A stretch of DNA of 64,000 nt from assembly GCA_044338255.1 (NCBI GenBank), contig JBIILZ010000001.1:25452-89451 (forward strand). Direction: 5' to 3'. Positions 36,631-44,117 of this stretch are shown one piece after another. The notes beneath the pieces are model-generated. The model saw nothing but the letters and a program-made list of their open reading frames with translations. It was not told where the DNA came from and did no database searches. The translations under genes and the position numbers were made by a program. The DNA is from CAIUVD01 sp044338255. GTDB taxonomy: Bacteria; Planctomycetota; UBA11346. Position 1 is the first letter of the stretch. Every line of letters begins with the position of its first letter.

Positions 36631-36800
36631 GTCGGAGAGTGACCTCGTCCTGACTCTATCACCGCCCTTCGCCGTCTCCAAGCGCGTTTGCGCCGGTGCA
36701 TCGGGGTGGCCTTTTGCTGATTCCTACGGTAGACTTCACGTGCATGGCTTCTCCGCATCACCGTTTGCCAGCGAACGGCCCTGGGCGTGACTTGGGGCTG

Positions 36801-38507
36801 ATGCGCTTGGTGCTTTTCACCTTCAGCCTCGGCCTAGTGCTGGGTGGCTGGTCTGCGCTGAGCGCGGCCGAGGAGATCCTCGCCTGCTCGCCGGCGGTCT
36901 GGGGTTTACCCGATAGCCCGGAAGGTTTTATCGGCGGCTCGGCGGTGGTGGTCGCCGGTGGATATGCGCTGACTCTTCAGGAAGCCTTTGTCAAACCGGT
37001 GGCGGTGGGCGAGCAGCTGACCTTGGTGATGGGCGATGGCCGTCGTGGGCTGGCCACCGTCAAGGCCGTCGATGAGCCGAGCACGGGCGTGCTCCTCGCC
37101 TGCGACACCAGTGGCGTCACGCCCATGGCCTTGGCCGATGTCAGCCAGATGACCATCGGCAGCACGGTGTGGACGCTTGGCAATAGTAGCGGGGCCGTGG
37201 TAGATGATGGTGTCGCGGCCCTGAGCCGCGGGGTCTTGAGCGGTCGTTATGTCCTGCCTGCGGATGGTCTGCCGATGCGCGGTCGCGGCGGTCGCATCCT
37301 CTCGTTGCTGCAGGGTCCGGTGTGCGAGATCGATGCCGCCGTCAACGATGGCGACCAGGGGGCGGCGGTGGTCGACGCTGCCGGTCACCTGCTCGGTCTG
37401 GCCAGCCTCGCCAGCGCCCGCGAGCGCCGCCTGGGGACGATGGTCCCGTTGCTGCGGCTCCTGCCCCTGTTGAGTACCGCCCATGCGGCTTTGCCGCTGC
37501 TGCTGCCAGGTGTATCCGATGCCAATATCGTGGCCGATCCGCCCGGCCTGGTCGTGCTCAGCTTCGATCGCTTCCAGGGCCTGGGCAATCCCGAGGCGGT
37601 GCCCCGCCCGCCGAAGACTCGCGAGCAGGTGCCGGTGTACGAGCGCGAACGCCTCGACCGTTGGTGGGATCGCTATTATCATGATCAGCAGATCCTGTGG
37701 ACCGACAGCCCGGCTCCGGGCGTGGTCCTCGATCCCGCGCGCGGCACGCTGCTGACGGCGGCGGCGAATCTCCACGGTGGCGCCACCAGCGGCCGGGTGC
37801 TGTTGCCAGGCGGCGCGAGCATTCCCTTCAGCGTACTGGCCGTGGATGTGAGCCTGGATCTGGCGGTGCTGATCGCGAGCGCGCCGCTGCCCTTGCCGGC
37901 TGCCACCATCGCCACCAGCAGCCCAGTGGGGGGCGAACCGGTGTCGGTCGTCGCCCAGCATCGCCTGGACGCGCCGCCGACGCGCACCGTCGGTCACGTC
38001 AGTTGCCGTCAACGGCGCCTGCAGCAGTCGGGCAGCGGTCTGCTGCAGATCGATGCTCGGACCAACTACGCCAGCCTCGGCGGAGCGGTGCTCGACCCGC
38101 AGGGCAGGATCGTGGGCCTGGTGGTCATGTCCGGCCCCGAGGCGCCGTGGCTGATCAACAGCGGTGTGACCCTGGCGGTGGATGGCGCGACGATCAATGC
38201 CGCACTTCCCAGTCTGCTCGCCGGCAAAACCCGAGAGCGCTTGCCGACCCTCGGACTGGGCGTGGTCCTGGCCCTGGATGAGGACCTGCTGGTGGTGCGT
38301 CGGGTGACGCCCGGCACCGGCGCGGCGCAGGCCGGCATCCGCGTTGGCGATGTCGTGATCGCCGTCGAAGGCCGGCCGGTGAGCAGCGCCGCAGCGGTGT
38401 CGCGGGTGCTGCTGCAGCATCGCGCCCTGGAGATCGTGAACGTCCAGATCCGTCGCCATGGCAAGCTCCATGCACTGCCGGTGACCTTGCAGGAATTCGG
38501 CGGATGA
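36801..38507 (+). CDS. Exported HtrA-like protein with two degenerate trypsin domains and a PDZ domain (predicted pseudoprotease)
   Basis: A 568-residue protein with signal peptide (LVLFTFSLGLVLGGWSALSAAEE), two trypsin-like beta-barrel modules and a C-terminal PDZ domain (GVVLALDEDLLVVRRV, then AAQAGIRVGDVVIAVEG). Catalytic residues are missing: the His position reads GYALTLQEAF instead of LTNxHVV, and the Ser positions read NDGDQGAAVVD and NYASLGGAVLD instead of NPGNSGGPL. It overlaps the next gene, a complete HtrA-like protease, by four bases, suggesting a regulatory or scaffolding partner. Confidence 0.75.
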   Translation: MRLVLFTFSLGLVLGGWSALSAAEEILACSPAVWGLPDSPEGFIGGSAVVVAGGYALTLQEAFVKPVAVGEQLTLVMGDGRRGLATVKAVDEPSTGVLLACDTSGVTPMALADVSQMTIGSTVWTLGNSSGAVVDDGVAALSRGVLSGRYVLPADGLPMRGRGGRILSLLQGPVCEIDAAVNDGDQGAAVVDAAGHLLGLASLASARERRLGTMVPLLRLLPLLSTAHAALPLLLPGVSDANIVADPPGLVVLSFDRFQGLGNPEAVPRPPKTREQVPVYERERLDRWWDRYYHDQQILWTDSPAPGVVLDPARGTLLTAAANLHGGATSGRVLLPGGASIPFSVLAVDVSLDLAVLIASAPLPLPAATIATSSPVGGEPVSVVAQHRLDAPPTRTVGHVSCRQRRLQQSGSGLLQIDARTNYASLGGAVLDPQGRIVGLVVMSGPEAPWLINSGVTLAVDGATINAALPSLLAGKTRERLPTLGLGVVLALDEDLLVVRRVTPGTGAAQAGIRVGDVVIAVEGRPVSSAAAVSRVLLQHRALEIVNVQIRRHGKLHALPVTLQEFGG

Positions 38508-39754
38508 TCCGCCTGACGATCATCATCGCGTGTGTGCTGGCCGGGTGGCTGAGGCTCGCAGCCGCTGACGCCGCTGACGCCGACCAGCGCTTCCTGGCGC
38601 CGTACGTTTTCATCGCCAGCGGTTCGGGAGTGATCGTTTCCAGCGATGGCGACATCCTCACCAATTTCCACGTGGTCGCCGAGGTCTGTTCACCGCTGGC
38701 ACCGCAACTCACGGTGCGCTTACCGGGAGTCGGCGAGGTCGCGGCGCTGCTCGTGGCCGCGGACCCCGTCGGTGATATCGCCCTCATCCATCTCAGCGGA
38801 GCGCATCCGCCGCTGACGGCGGCGGCGCTGGTCGAGCGCATCCCGCCGCCCGGCACGCCGGTGGTCGCGGTCGGCAACCCCTTCGCCTTGGGCGATCTCG
38901 ATGATCGCCCCTCGGTGAGCCGGGGCGTCTTGGGAACCGGACGGGTGGTGCGCGGGGCCTATGCCGATTGCCTGCAGCATGACGCGCCGGTGAATCCCGG
39001 AAATTCCGGGGGCCCGTTGTTCGACCTCGAGGGCCGCCTGCTGGGCATCAACGGTGCGATCCGCTCGCGCTCGGGATTCCGCATCAACAGTGGCATCGGT
39101 CTGGCGCTTTCGGCGTCGCATCTCGCGGAGCTGCTCCCGGCCTTGCGTGCGGCCGGGGCCGAGCACGGCGGTTGGTTGGTGCGCAGCATGGCCCCGCCGG
39201 AACTGGTCATCGAGCAGCGTGCAGAAGGTGTCGCCGTTGTCAGCGGTCCGGCGCCCGTCAGCGGTCCGGCACCCGTCAGCGGTCCGGCGCCCGTCAGCGG
39301 TCCGGCGCGCTTGCTGCCCGGGGACCTCATCCTCGCCGTCGCCGAGCGTCGTAGTCCGGCGGTCGAGACCGTGCTGGGATTGTTCCGCGGTGCGCCGTGG
39401 ACGGTCGGGCACACCTTGCCGGTGCGCGTCAGCCGTCAGGGCCGGATGCTGACCGTGGCCGTCGCCACCAGCCGGGCGCCGATTCCCGGTCAGCCCTGGC
39501 ACGGCCTGGCGGTCAGCGAACGGCACCAGCAGCTGGTGCTCGACCCCGTCGAAAGCCTCAGTCCGTTGGGGCGCGCCGGCGGTTTGAGCGGCGACGTGCT
39601 GTTGTCGGTCAACGGCGCGGTGATCGGCAACCGCCTGGATCTCTTGCGCGCCACGGCGGCCCTGGCCATTGGCGAGCCGGTGGATGTGGTCGTACGCAAT
39701 CCTCTCGGGGAGGAGCGTCGTCTGCACTTTTTCGTCGCGCAAAGTCCGCCGTGA
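38504..39754 (+). CDS. HtrA/DegP-like serine protease with PDZ domains
   Basis: The 416-residue exported protease has a signal peptide, the full triad (ILTNFHVV His, DIALIHL Asp, NPGNSGGPLF Ser) and two PDZ-like segments (LLPGDLILAVAERRSP and GLSGDVLLSVNGAVIG). Such enzymes degrade or refold damaged envelope proteins. The linker before the first PDZ is a four-fold VSGPAP repeat from an 18-bp minisatellite. It is translationally coupled to the inactive homologue upstream and to mobA downstream (GTGA overlap). Confidence 0.9.
   Translation: MIRLTIIIACVLAGWLRLAAADAADADQRFLAPYVFIASGSGVIVSSDGDILTNFHVVAEVCSPLAPQLTVRLPGVGEVAALLVAADPVGDIALIHLSGAHPPLTAAALVERIPPPGTPVVAVGNPFALGDLDDRPSVSRGVLGTGRVVRGAYADCLQHDAPVNPGNSGGPLFDLEGRLLGINGAIRSRSGFRINSGIGLALSASHLAELLPALRAAGAEHGGWLVRSMAPPELVIEQRAEGVAVVSGPAPVSGPAPVSGPAPVSGPARLLPGDLILAVAERRSPAVETVLGLFRGAPWTVGHTLPVRVSRQGRMLTVAVATSRAPIPGQPWHGLAVSERHQQLVLDPVESLSPLGRAGGLSGDVLLSVNGAVIGNRLDLLRATAALAIGEPVDVVVRNPLGEERRLHFFVAQSPP
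39241..39309. repeat. 18-bp in-frame tandem repeat inside the HtrA-like gene
   Basis: Three copies of CAGCGGTCCGGCGCCCGT plus a partial fourth code VSGPAP repeats in the linker between protease and PDZ domains. Copy-number changes would keep the frame and alter linker length. Confidence 0.95.
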
Positions 39755-40320
39755 TCACCCTCGCCCTCCTCGCCGGTGGCCGCTCGACGCGCATGGGCCG
39801 TGATAAGCTCCTCTTGCCGCTCGCTGGGTGCACCTTGTTGCAGCATCTCGTCGAAGTCGGCCTGGCTGCCGGTCTGCCGGTGATCGTCTGCGGTCGGCCG
39901 GCTCCGGCGGAGTGGTCCTTGCCGGCGGTACGCTTCCTCGGCGATGCTCAACCCGATGAAGGTCCCCTGCGCGGTCTCGAAGCCGCCCTCGCGGTGGCCG
40001 ACGAGGTGCTGCTGCTGGCCGGCGATCTGCCCTGGGTGACGGCGGCGGATCTGCTCTGGCTGTGTCGTCAGGGGGCTGCCGAACATGGGGTGGCGACCAC
40101 CATCGCCGGGCAGCTGCAGCCCTTGTTCAGCCGCTATACAGCTGCCTGTCGGCCATTGCTCGCGGCCGAGCTGGCGGCCGGACGGCGTTCGCCGCGGGCC
40201 GTGCTGGGCGCTGGGAAATTCACGCAGGTTGAGGTGCCGGCGGCAATTGCGACCAGATTGCTGGATGTCGACACGCCTGCCGACATTCCCGACGATTGGC
40301 AACGGCTGATTGGTCCCTAG
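39751..40320 (+). CDS. mobA: Molybdenum cofactor guanylyltransferase
   Basis: The 189-residue nucleotidyltransferase has the MobA motif LAGGRSTRMGRDK at its N-terminus, the GPLRGLEAAL segment and LLLAGDLPWVTAADLLWL, with QPLFSRYT later. It attaches GMP to molybdopterin to give the guanine dinucleotide form of the cofactor. The start is GTG 39751, whose bases overlap the HtrA stop (GTGA). The presence of mobA implies molybdoenzymes elsewhere, consistent with the NarK gene in this window. An upstream frame to 39397 is only a shadow of the protease gene. Confidence 0.88.
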   Translation: MITLALLAGGRSTRMGRDKLLLPLAGCTLLQHLVEVGLAAGLPVIVCGRPAPAEWSLPAVRFLGDAQPDEGPLRGLEAALAVADEVLLLAGDLPWVTAADLLWLCRQGAAEHGVATTIAGQLQPLFSRYTAACRPLLAAELAAGRRSPRAVLGAGKFTQVEVPAAIATRLLDVDTPADIPDDWQRLIGP

Positions 40321-40332
40321 TTTGAACTGATA

Positions 40333-41505
40333 ATGAAGGTTCTTGTCGTTGAAGATGATCCAGCGGTACTCGATGTATTGCGCCAACTAGTTGTGCAGTT
40401 CGGTGACCAGCCGCTGGTCGCCAGCGATGGCGAACAGGCCTGGGCGCTGCAGCAGGAACACCGCTGCGGAGCGGTGATCAGCGATTGGTCGATGCCCGGC
40501 TGCGATGGCATCGAATTGCTGACCCGCATCCGCGCCCTCGATGCCGGCACCCGCTACACCTACTTCATCTTGCTGACGGTTGCCGATGACCAGCAGGTGG
40601 TCAGCAATGCACTCGCTGCCGGGGTCGATGATCATCTCTCCAAGCCGGTGCAGCGCACCGCCCTGATGGCGCGCATCAACGTCGCCCGGCGGCTCGTCGC
40701 GCTGCATCACGAAGTCGCTGAACGCAATCGCCTGCTCGCGGAAGCCAATCGCCGCATGCGCCGTGATCTGGCCTCGGCGGCGAATGCGCAGAAGGCGCTG
40801 TTGCCGAGCACCCTGCCGGAGCACCCCGGCCTGGTCCTCGGCTGGCGCTATCAGCCGTGCGAGGAATGCGCCGGTGACCTGCTGGGCGTGCAGCGCCTCG
40901 ACGAGCATCGCATCGGCATGTTCCTCTTCGACGTCAGCGGTCATGGCGTGGCCTCGGCCCTGCTGGCGGTGCAGGTGGCGCGGGTCCTGATGAGTGCGAT
41001 CCGCGTCGAGAGTTCGCCGCTGGGCGTCGCTCAGGCCCTCAACGAGGCCTTCTACAGCGATGGGTCCCTGCGTTTCGTGACCTTGACCTATGCGCTGCTC
41101 GATCTGCGAACCTGGCACCTCGGCCTGGTTTCCGCAGGCCATCCGGCCCCGCTGCTGCTGCGGGCCGACGGGCACTGCGAAAACCAGGAAATTACAGCTC
41201 ATCCGATCGGGCTCTTTCCCAACGATACCGCGCAGTTCACGACCTGGGAAGTGGACCTCGGGGTAGGTGATCGCATGCTCTTCGTCAGTGACGGAGTCCT
41301 CGAAGCCAACGGTGCCGGGGATCAACAACCGTCGCATCCGAGCGAGGCCTTCGGTCCGCTGCGGTTGCAGGCGGTTTGGGAAAAAGCCCAAGGCCTCGAG
41401 CATGAAAAAGCCCTCAATACGGTGATGGATACGCTGGCGGTGTGGCGTGGGCGTGGGCGATTGGAGGACGACATCACCGTGCTGGGCCTTGCGCGTGAGG
41501 CCTGA
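40333..41505 (+). CDS. Response regulator with PP2C-type (RsbU/SpoIIE) phosphatase output
   Basis: The 390-residue protein has an N-terminal receiver with VEDD, phospho-acceptor ISDWSMPGCDG (about Asp52) and the late LSKP lysine, a short coiled coil, and a SpoIIE-type PP2C phosphatase (CEECAGDLLGV, FDVSGHGVASALL, LVSAGHPAPLLL, FVSDGVLEA, DDITVL). Such proteins dephosphorylate anti-sigma-factor antagonists in stress signalling. It begins 12 bases after mobA. No cognate sensor kinase or anti-sigma gene is adjacent; the nearest kinase is 4 kb downstream. Confidence 0.9.
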   Translation: MKVLVVEDDPAVLDVLRQLVVQFGDQPLVASDGEQAWALQQEHRCGAVISDWSMPGCDGIELLTRIRALDAGTRYTYFILLTVADDQQVVSNALAAGVDDHLSKPVQRTALMARINVARRLVALHHEVAERNRLLAEANRRMRRDLASAANAQKALLPSTLPEHPGLVLGWRYQPCEECAGDLLGVQRLDEHRIGMFLFDVSGHGVASALLAVQVARVLMSAIRVESSPLGVAQALNEAFYSDGSLRFVTLTYALLDLRTWHLGLVSAGHPAPLLLRADGHCENQEITAHPIGLFPNDTAQFTTWEVDLGVGDRMLFVSDGVLEANGAGDQQPSHPSEAFGPLRLQAVWEKAQGLEHEKALNTVMDTLAVWRGRGRLEDDITVLGLAREA

Positions 41506-41610
41506 GAGGATTCGTCTGTCAATATTATTATTTATGTAGTTTATTTTGGAATTGGGGAAATGCGGCGTCGAGATTGATCCGACAGTGGGGGGGTAGACAG
41601 TGGTTCGTAC

Positions 41611-42765
41611 ATGTTGCATCCCCACGCGCCCATTCAGCACGCACGTCCAGGTGGTCCGGCGCTGTCCAAACCTTTGGTGATCGCCATTGATGGTCCGGCG
41701 GGGGCGGGCAAGAGCACGGTCACGCGGCTGGTCGCCCATCGTCTGGGGATTCTCTACCTCGATACCGGGGCCATGTACCGCGCCGCGACGGTGGGCCTGA
41801 TCGCTGCCGGGGTCGCTCTCGATGACGCCGAGGCGGTGGCCGCCTGGGTCAATCATCGGCATATCGATTTCGATGAGCATGGTCAGGTACGCCTCGATCG
41901 CATCGTCATGGCCCGCGAAGATATCCGCTCGCCGTCGACCACCGCGCAGATCTGGCGCGTCGCCAACAATGGCGGTTGCCGCGGTCACCTCGTGCGCCTG
42001 CAGCAGGAACTGCTTGCGGGCCGCGATGCGGTGGTCGAGGGTCGTGACGCGACCACCGTCATCTGTCCGGATGCGCCGCTGAAATTGTACCTCGATGCCA
42101 GCCCCGAGGAGCGCGCCCGCCGGCGCTTGGCGGAATGGCCGGCGAATGAGCCGCAACCAGAACTGAGCGAAGTCGCCCGGCAGATCCGCGAGCGCGATGA
42201 TCGTGATCGCAATCGCGAGGTCGGGGCTTTGACCCTCAGCGACGAAGCCGTGCACCTCATCACCGATGGCCTGCGCATCGACGAAGTCGTGGCCCGGATC
42301 ATCGCCTATGCCGTGCAGCGCCAGCCCTTCCTGCTTGAGAAACTGCTCGCCGATCAACTGACCGTCGGACGCAGTCGCCAGCCTGGTTATGTCTGCGTCG
42401 CGCACGGCGACCCCGGCGATGGCTGGCAGTTGGGCCTCACCAATCCCACGCCCGATCGTCAGCCGGGCACCACCACCGCCTTCGCGCGCAATCGCGGCGG
42501 GCGCCAGGCGGGGACCCTCGCCCAGGGCTTCGCGGTGTTGGCGTTCGCCGGCTGCGGAGAGCACTCCGGCCACGTCCTGGCCTTGCCGATGCTGCCGCAG
42601 ACCTGGTATGTCATCGAGCCCGGCTGCTGGCATGCGGTGGTGCAGCAACCGGGCACCATTTGCGCCTGGGCCGAGTCCCGCGGCATCAGCGAAGAACGCC
42701 AGGAATTGAGCCCTGAGCACCGTGCCGAGCTCGATGCCTACATCGACGTCTACGTGCCCAAATAG
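41611..42765 (+). CDS. cmk: Cytidylate kinase with a cupin-like C-terminal extension
   Basis: Residues 20-235 are cytidylate kinase: P-loop IAIDGPAGAGKST, LDTGAMYRAAT, VVEGRDATTVICPDA and the lid RRLAEW..QIRERDDRDRNRE. It phosphorylates CMP and dCMP. The normal family length is about 225 residues, but this product has 384; the additional 150 residues read as a small beta domain (PGYVCVAHGDPGDGWQLGL, AGTLAQGFAVLAFAG, VIEPGCWHAVVQQPGTI) that resembles cupins of the ureidoglycolate-lyase type. A CMP kinase fused to such a domain is not one I know. There is no good Shine-Dalgarno at 41611. The preceding 105-base gap is AT-rich and probably holds the promoter. Confidence 0.85.
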   Translation: MLHPHAPIQHARPGGPALSKPLVIAIDGPAGAGKSTVTRLVAHRLGILYLDTGAMYRAATVGLIAAGVALDDAEAVAAWVNHRHIDFDEHGQVRLDRIVMAREDIRSPSTTAQIWRVANNGGCRGHLVRLQQELLAGRDAVVEGRDATTVICPDAPLKLYLDASPEERARRRLAEWPANEPQPELSEVARQIRERDDRDRNREVGALTLSDEAVHLITDGLRIDEVVARIIAYAVQRQPFLLEKLLADQLTVGRSRQPGYVCVAHGDPGDGWQLGLTNPTPDRQPGTTTAFARNRGGRQAGTLAQGFAVLAFAGCGEHSGHVLALPMLPQTWYVIEPGCWHAVVQQPGTICAWAESRGISEERQELSPEHRAELDAYIDVYVPK

Positions 42766-42858
42766 GGCTGCTGCGTAGGAGGGCAACGGCCGCCAGCGGC
42801 CATGGGTAGCCGTCGGCCTGCCACCCCATAGGCTGCCCGCCGTTCTACGGAGAAGCTC

Positions 42859-44052
42859 ATGGCCCAGATCGTTATCAACCCCCGCATTCGCGGCTTCATC
42901 TGCACCACCGCCCATCCTGGCGGCTGTGCTGCCAACGTGCAGGCGCAGATCGCGGTTGCCAAGGCCGCCGGCCCGGGCAAGGGCCTGGGCAATGTGCTGG
43001 TGGTCGGTTCGAGCGCGGGTTACGGCCTGGCCTCGACCATCACCGCCTTGTTCGGCTATGGCGCGAAGGTTCTCTCGGTGGCCTTCGAGCGTGGCGGCAA
43101 CGGCGAAAAGACCGGTTCGGGTGGGTGGTACAACCTCGCGGAAGTCCATCGCGTCGCCAAGGAGGAAGGCAAGACCATCGAGACCATCATTGGTGATGCG
43201 TTCTCGGCACCGATCACCGCCCAGGCGATCGCGGCCTTGCAGGCGCGCTTCGGCCAGATCGACACCTTCATCTATTCCCTGGCCTCGCCCAAGCGCACTG
43301 ATCCGCTCAGCGGCATCACCCACAGCAGTGTGCTCAAGCCAATCGGGCCGGCTTATACCTCGCAGACCATCGACCTCGACACGGACCAGATCAAGCCGAT
43401 CACCATCGCCCCCGCCAATGAGGACGAAATCGCCAACACCGTCAAGGTCATGGGCGGCGAGGATTGGGAGCGCTGGGTCAAGGCTCTCGCCGAGGCCGAA
43501 CTGCTGGCGCCGGGTTTCCGCACCGTCGCCTATTCGTACATCGGACCCCAGATCACTTACGCCGTGTACCGCAAAGGCACCATCGGCGCCGCCAAGGATC
43601 ACCTCGAAGCCACGGCCCTGCGCATGAGCCGCGATCTCAAGGCCGCCTATGGCGGCGGGGCCTGGGTCAGCGTCAACAAGGCCCTGGTCACCCAGGCCTC
43701 CAGCGCCATCCCGGTGGTCCCGCTGTACACTTCGATCCTCTACAAGGTGATGAAGGAAAACGGCACGCATGAAGGCACCATCGAACAGATCGTGCGCCTG
43801 TTCGCCGAGCAGATCGGGCCTGGCTGCACGCCGAAGGTCGACGAGGCCGGACGCATCCGCATCGACGATCGCGAAATGCGCGCGCCGGTGCAGGCGACCA
43901 TCGATCAGGTATGGCAGCGCATCACCAGCGAAAATCTTCTCGAGGTCAGCGACTACGCGAGTTTCAAGCGCGAATTCCGGACTTTATTCGGGTTCGAAGT
44001 CGAGGGTGTCGACTACAGCAAGCCGGTAGAAGTCGAAGTTCCCCTGGTGTGA
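42859..44052 (+). CDS. fabV: Enoyl-[acyl-carrier-protein] reductase, FabV type
   Basis: The 397-residue NADH-dependent reductase does the last step of fatty-acid elongation. The N-terminal NPRIRGFICTTAHPGGC, Rossmann VVGSSAGYGLAST, SLASPKRTDP and the catalytic Tyr-X8-Lys (YRKGTIGAAK) are those of FabV, a triclosan-tolerant form. ATG 42859 has a GGAG site. It is preceded by cmk at 93 bases and followed by a hairpin terminator. Confidence 0.95.
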   Translation: MAQIVINPRIRGFICTTAHPGGCAANVQAQIAVAKAAGPGKGLGNVLVVGSSAGYGLASTITALFGYGAKVLSVAFERGGNGEKTGSGGWYNLAEVHRVAKEEGKTIETIIGDAFSAPITAQAIAALQARFGQIDTFIYSLASPKRTDPLSGITHSSVLKPIGPAYTSQTIDLDTDQIKPITIAPANEDEIANTVKVMGGEDWERWVKALAEAELLAPGFRTVAYSYIGPQITYAVYRKGTIGAAKDHLEATALRMSRDLKAAYGGGAWVSVNKALVTQASSAIPVVPLYTSILYKVMKENGTHEGTIEQIVRLFAEQIGPGCTPKVDEAGRIRIDDREMRAPVQATIDQVWQRITSENLLEVSDYASFKREFRTLFGFEVEGVDYSKPVEVEVPLV

Positions 44053-44056
44053 TCGT

Positions 44057-44096
44057 GGTTCAGGCGGCCGGCCTCCTGGTTGAGGCTGCCTGAACC
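44057..44096 (+). terminator. Likely terminator of fabV
   Basis: GGTTCAGGC and its complement GCCTGAACC form a nine-base stem over a 22-base loop that can pair further. A short TTC follows rather than a full U-tract. Confidence 0.5.
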
Positions 44097-44117
44097 TTCA
44101 CGGCGCGGAGGCGTTGA

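Noticed and set aside
36906..38471. 521-residue open frame antisense to the HtrA-like pseudoprotease
   Set aside because: Rich in His, Arg and Gln with no fold; the plus-strand gene has signal peptide, PDZ domain and coupling to the next gene.
39397..39750. Upstream extension of mobA
   Set aside because: It lies in another frame of the HtrA-like gene; MobA's conserved start LAGGRSTRMG begins at the GTG 39751.
40387..43770. 1127-residue open frame on the minus strand
   Set aside because: It is antisense to the response regulator, cmk and fabV, all of which have clear family motifs; the translated product is low-complexity in Gly, Asp, Ala and His, as expected for a GC-rich shadow frame.
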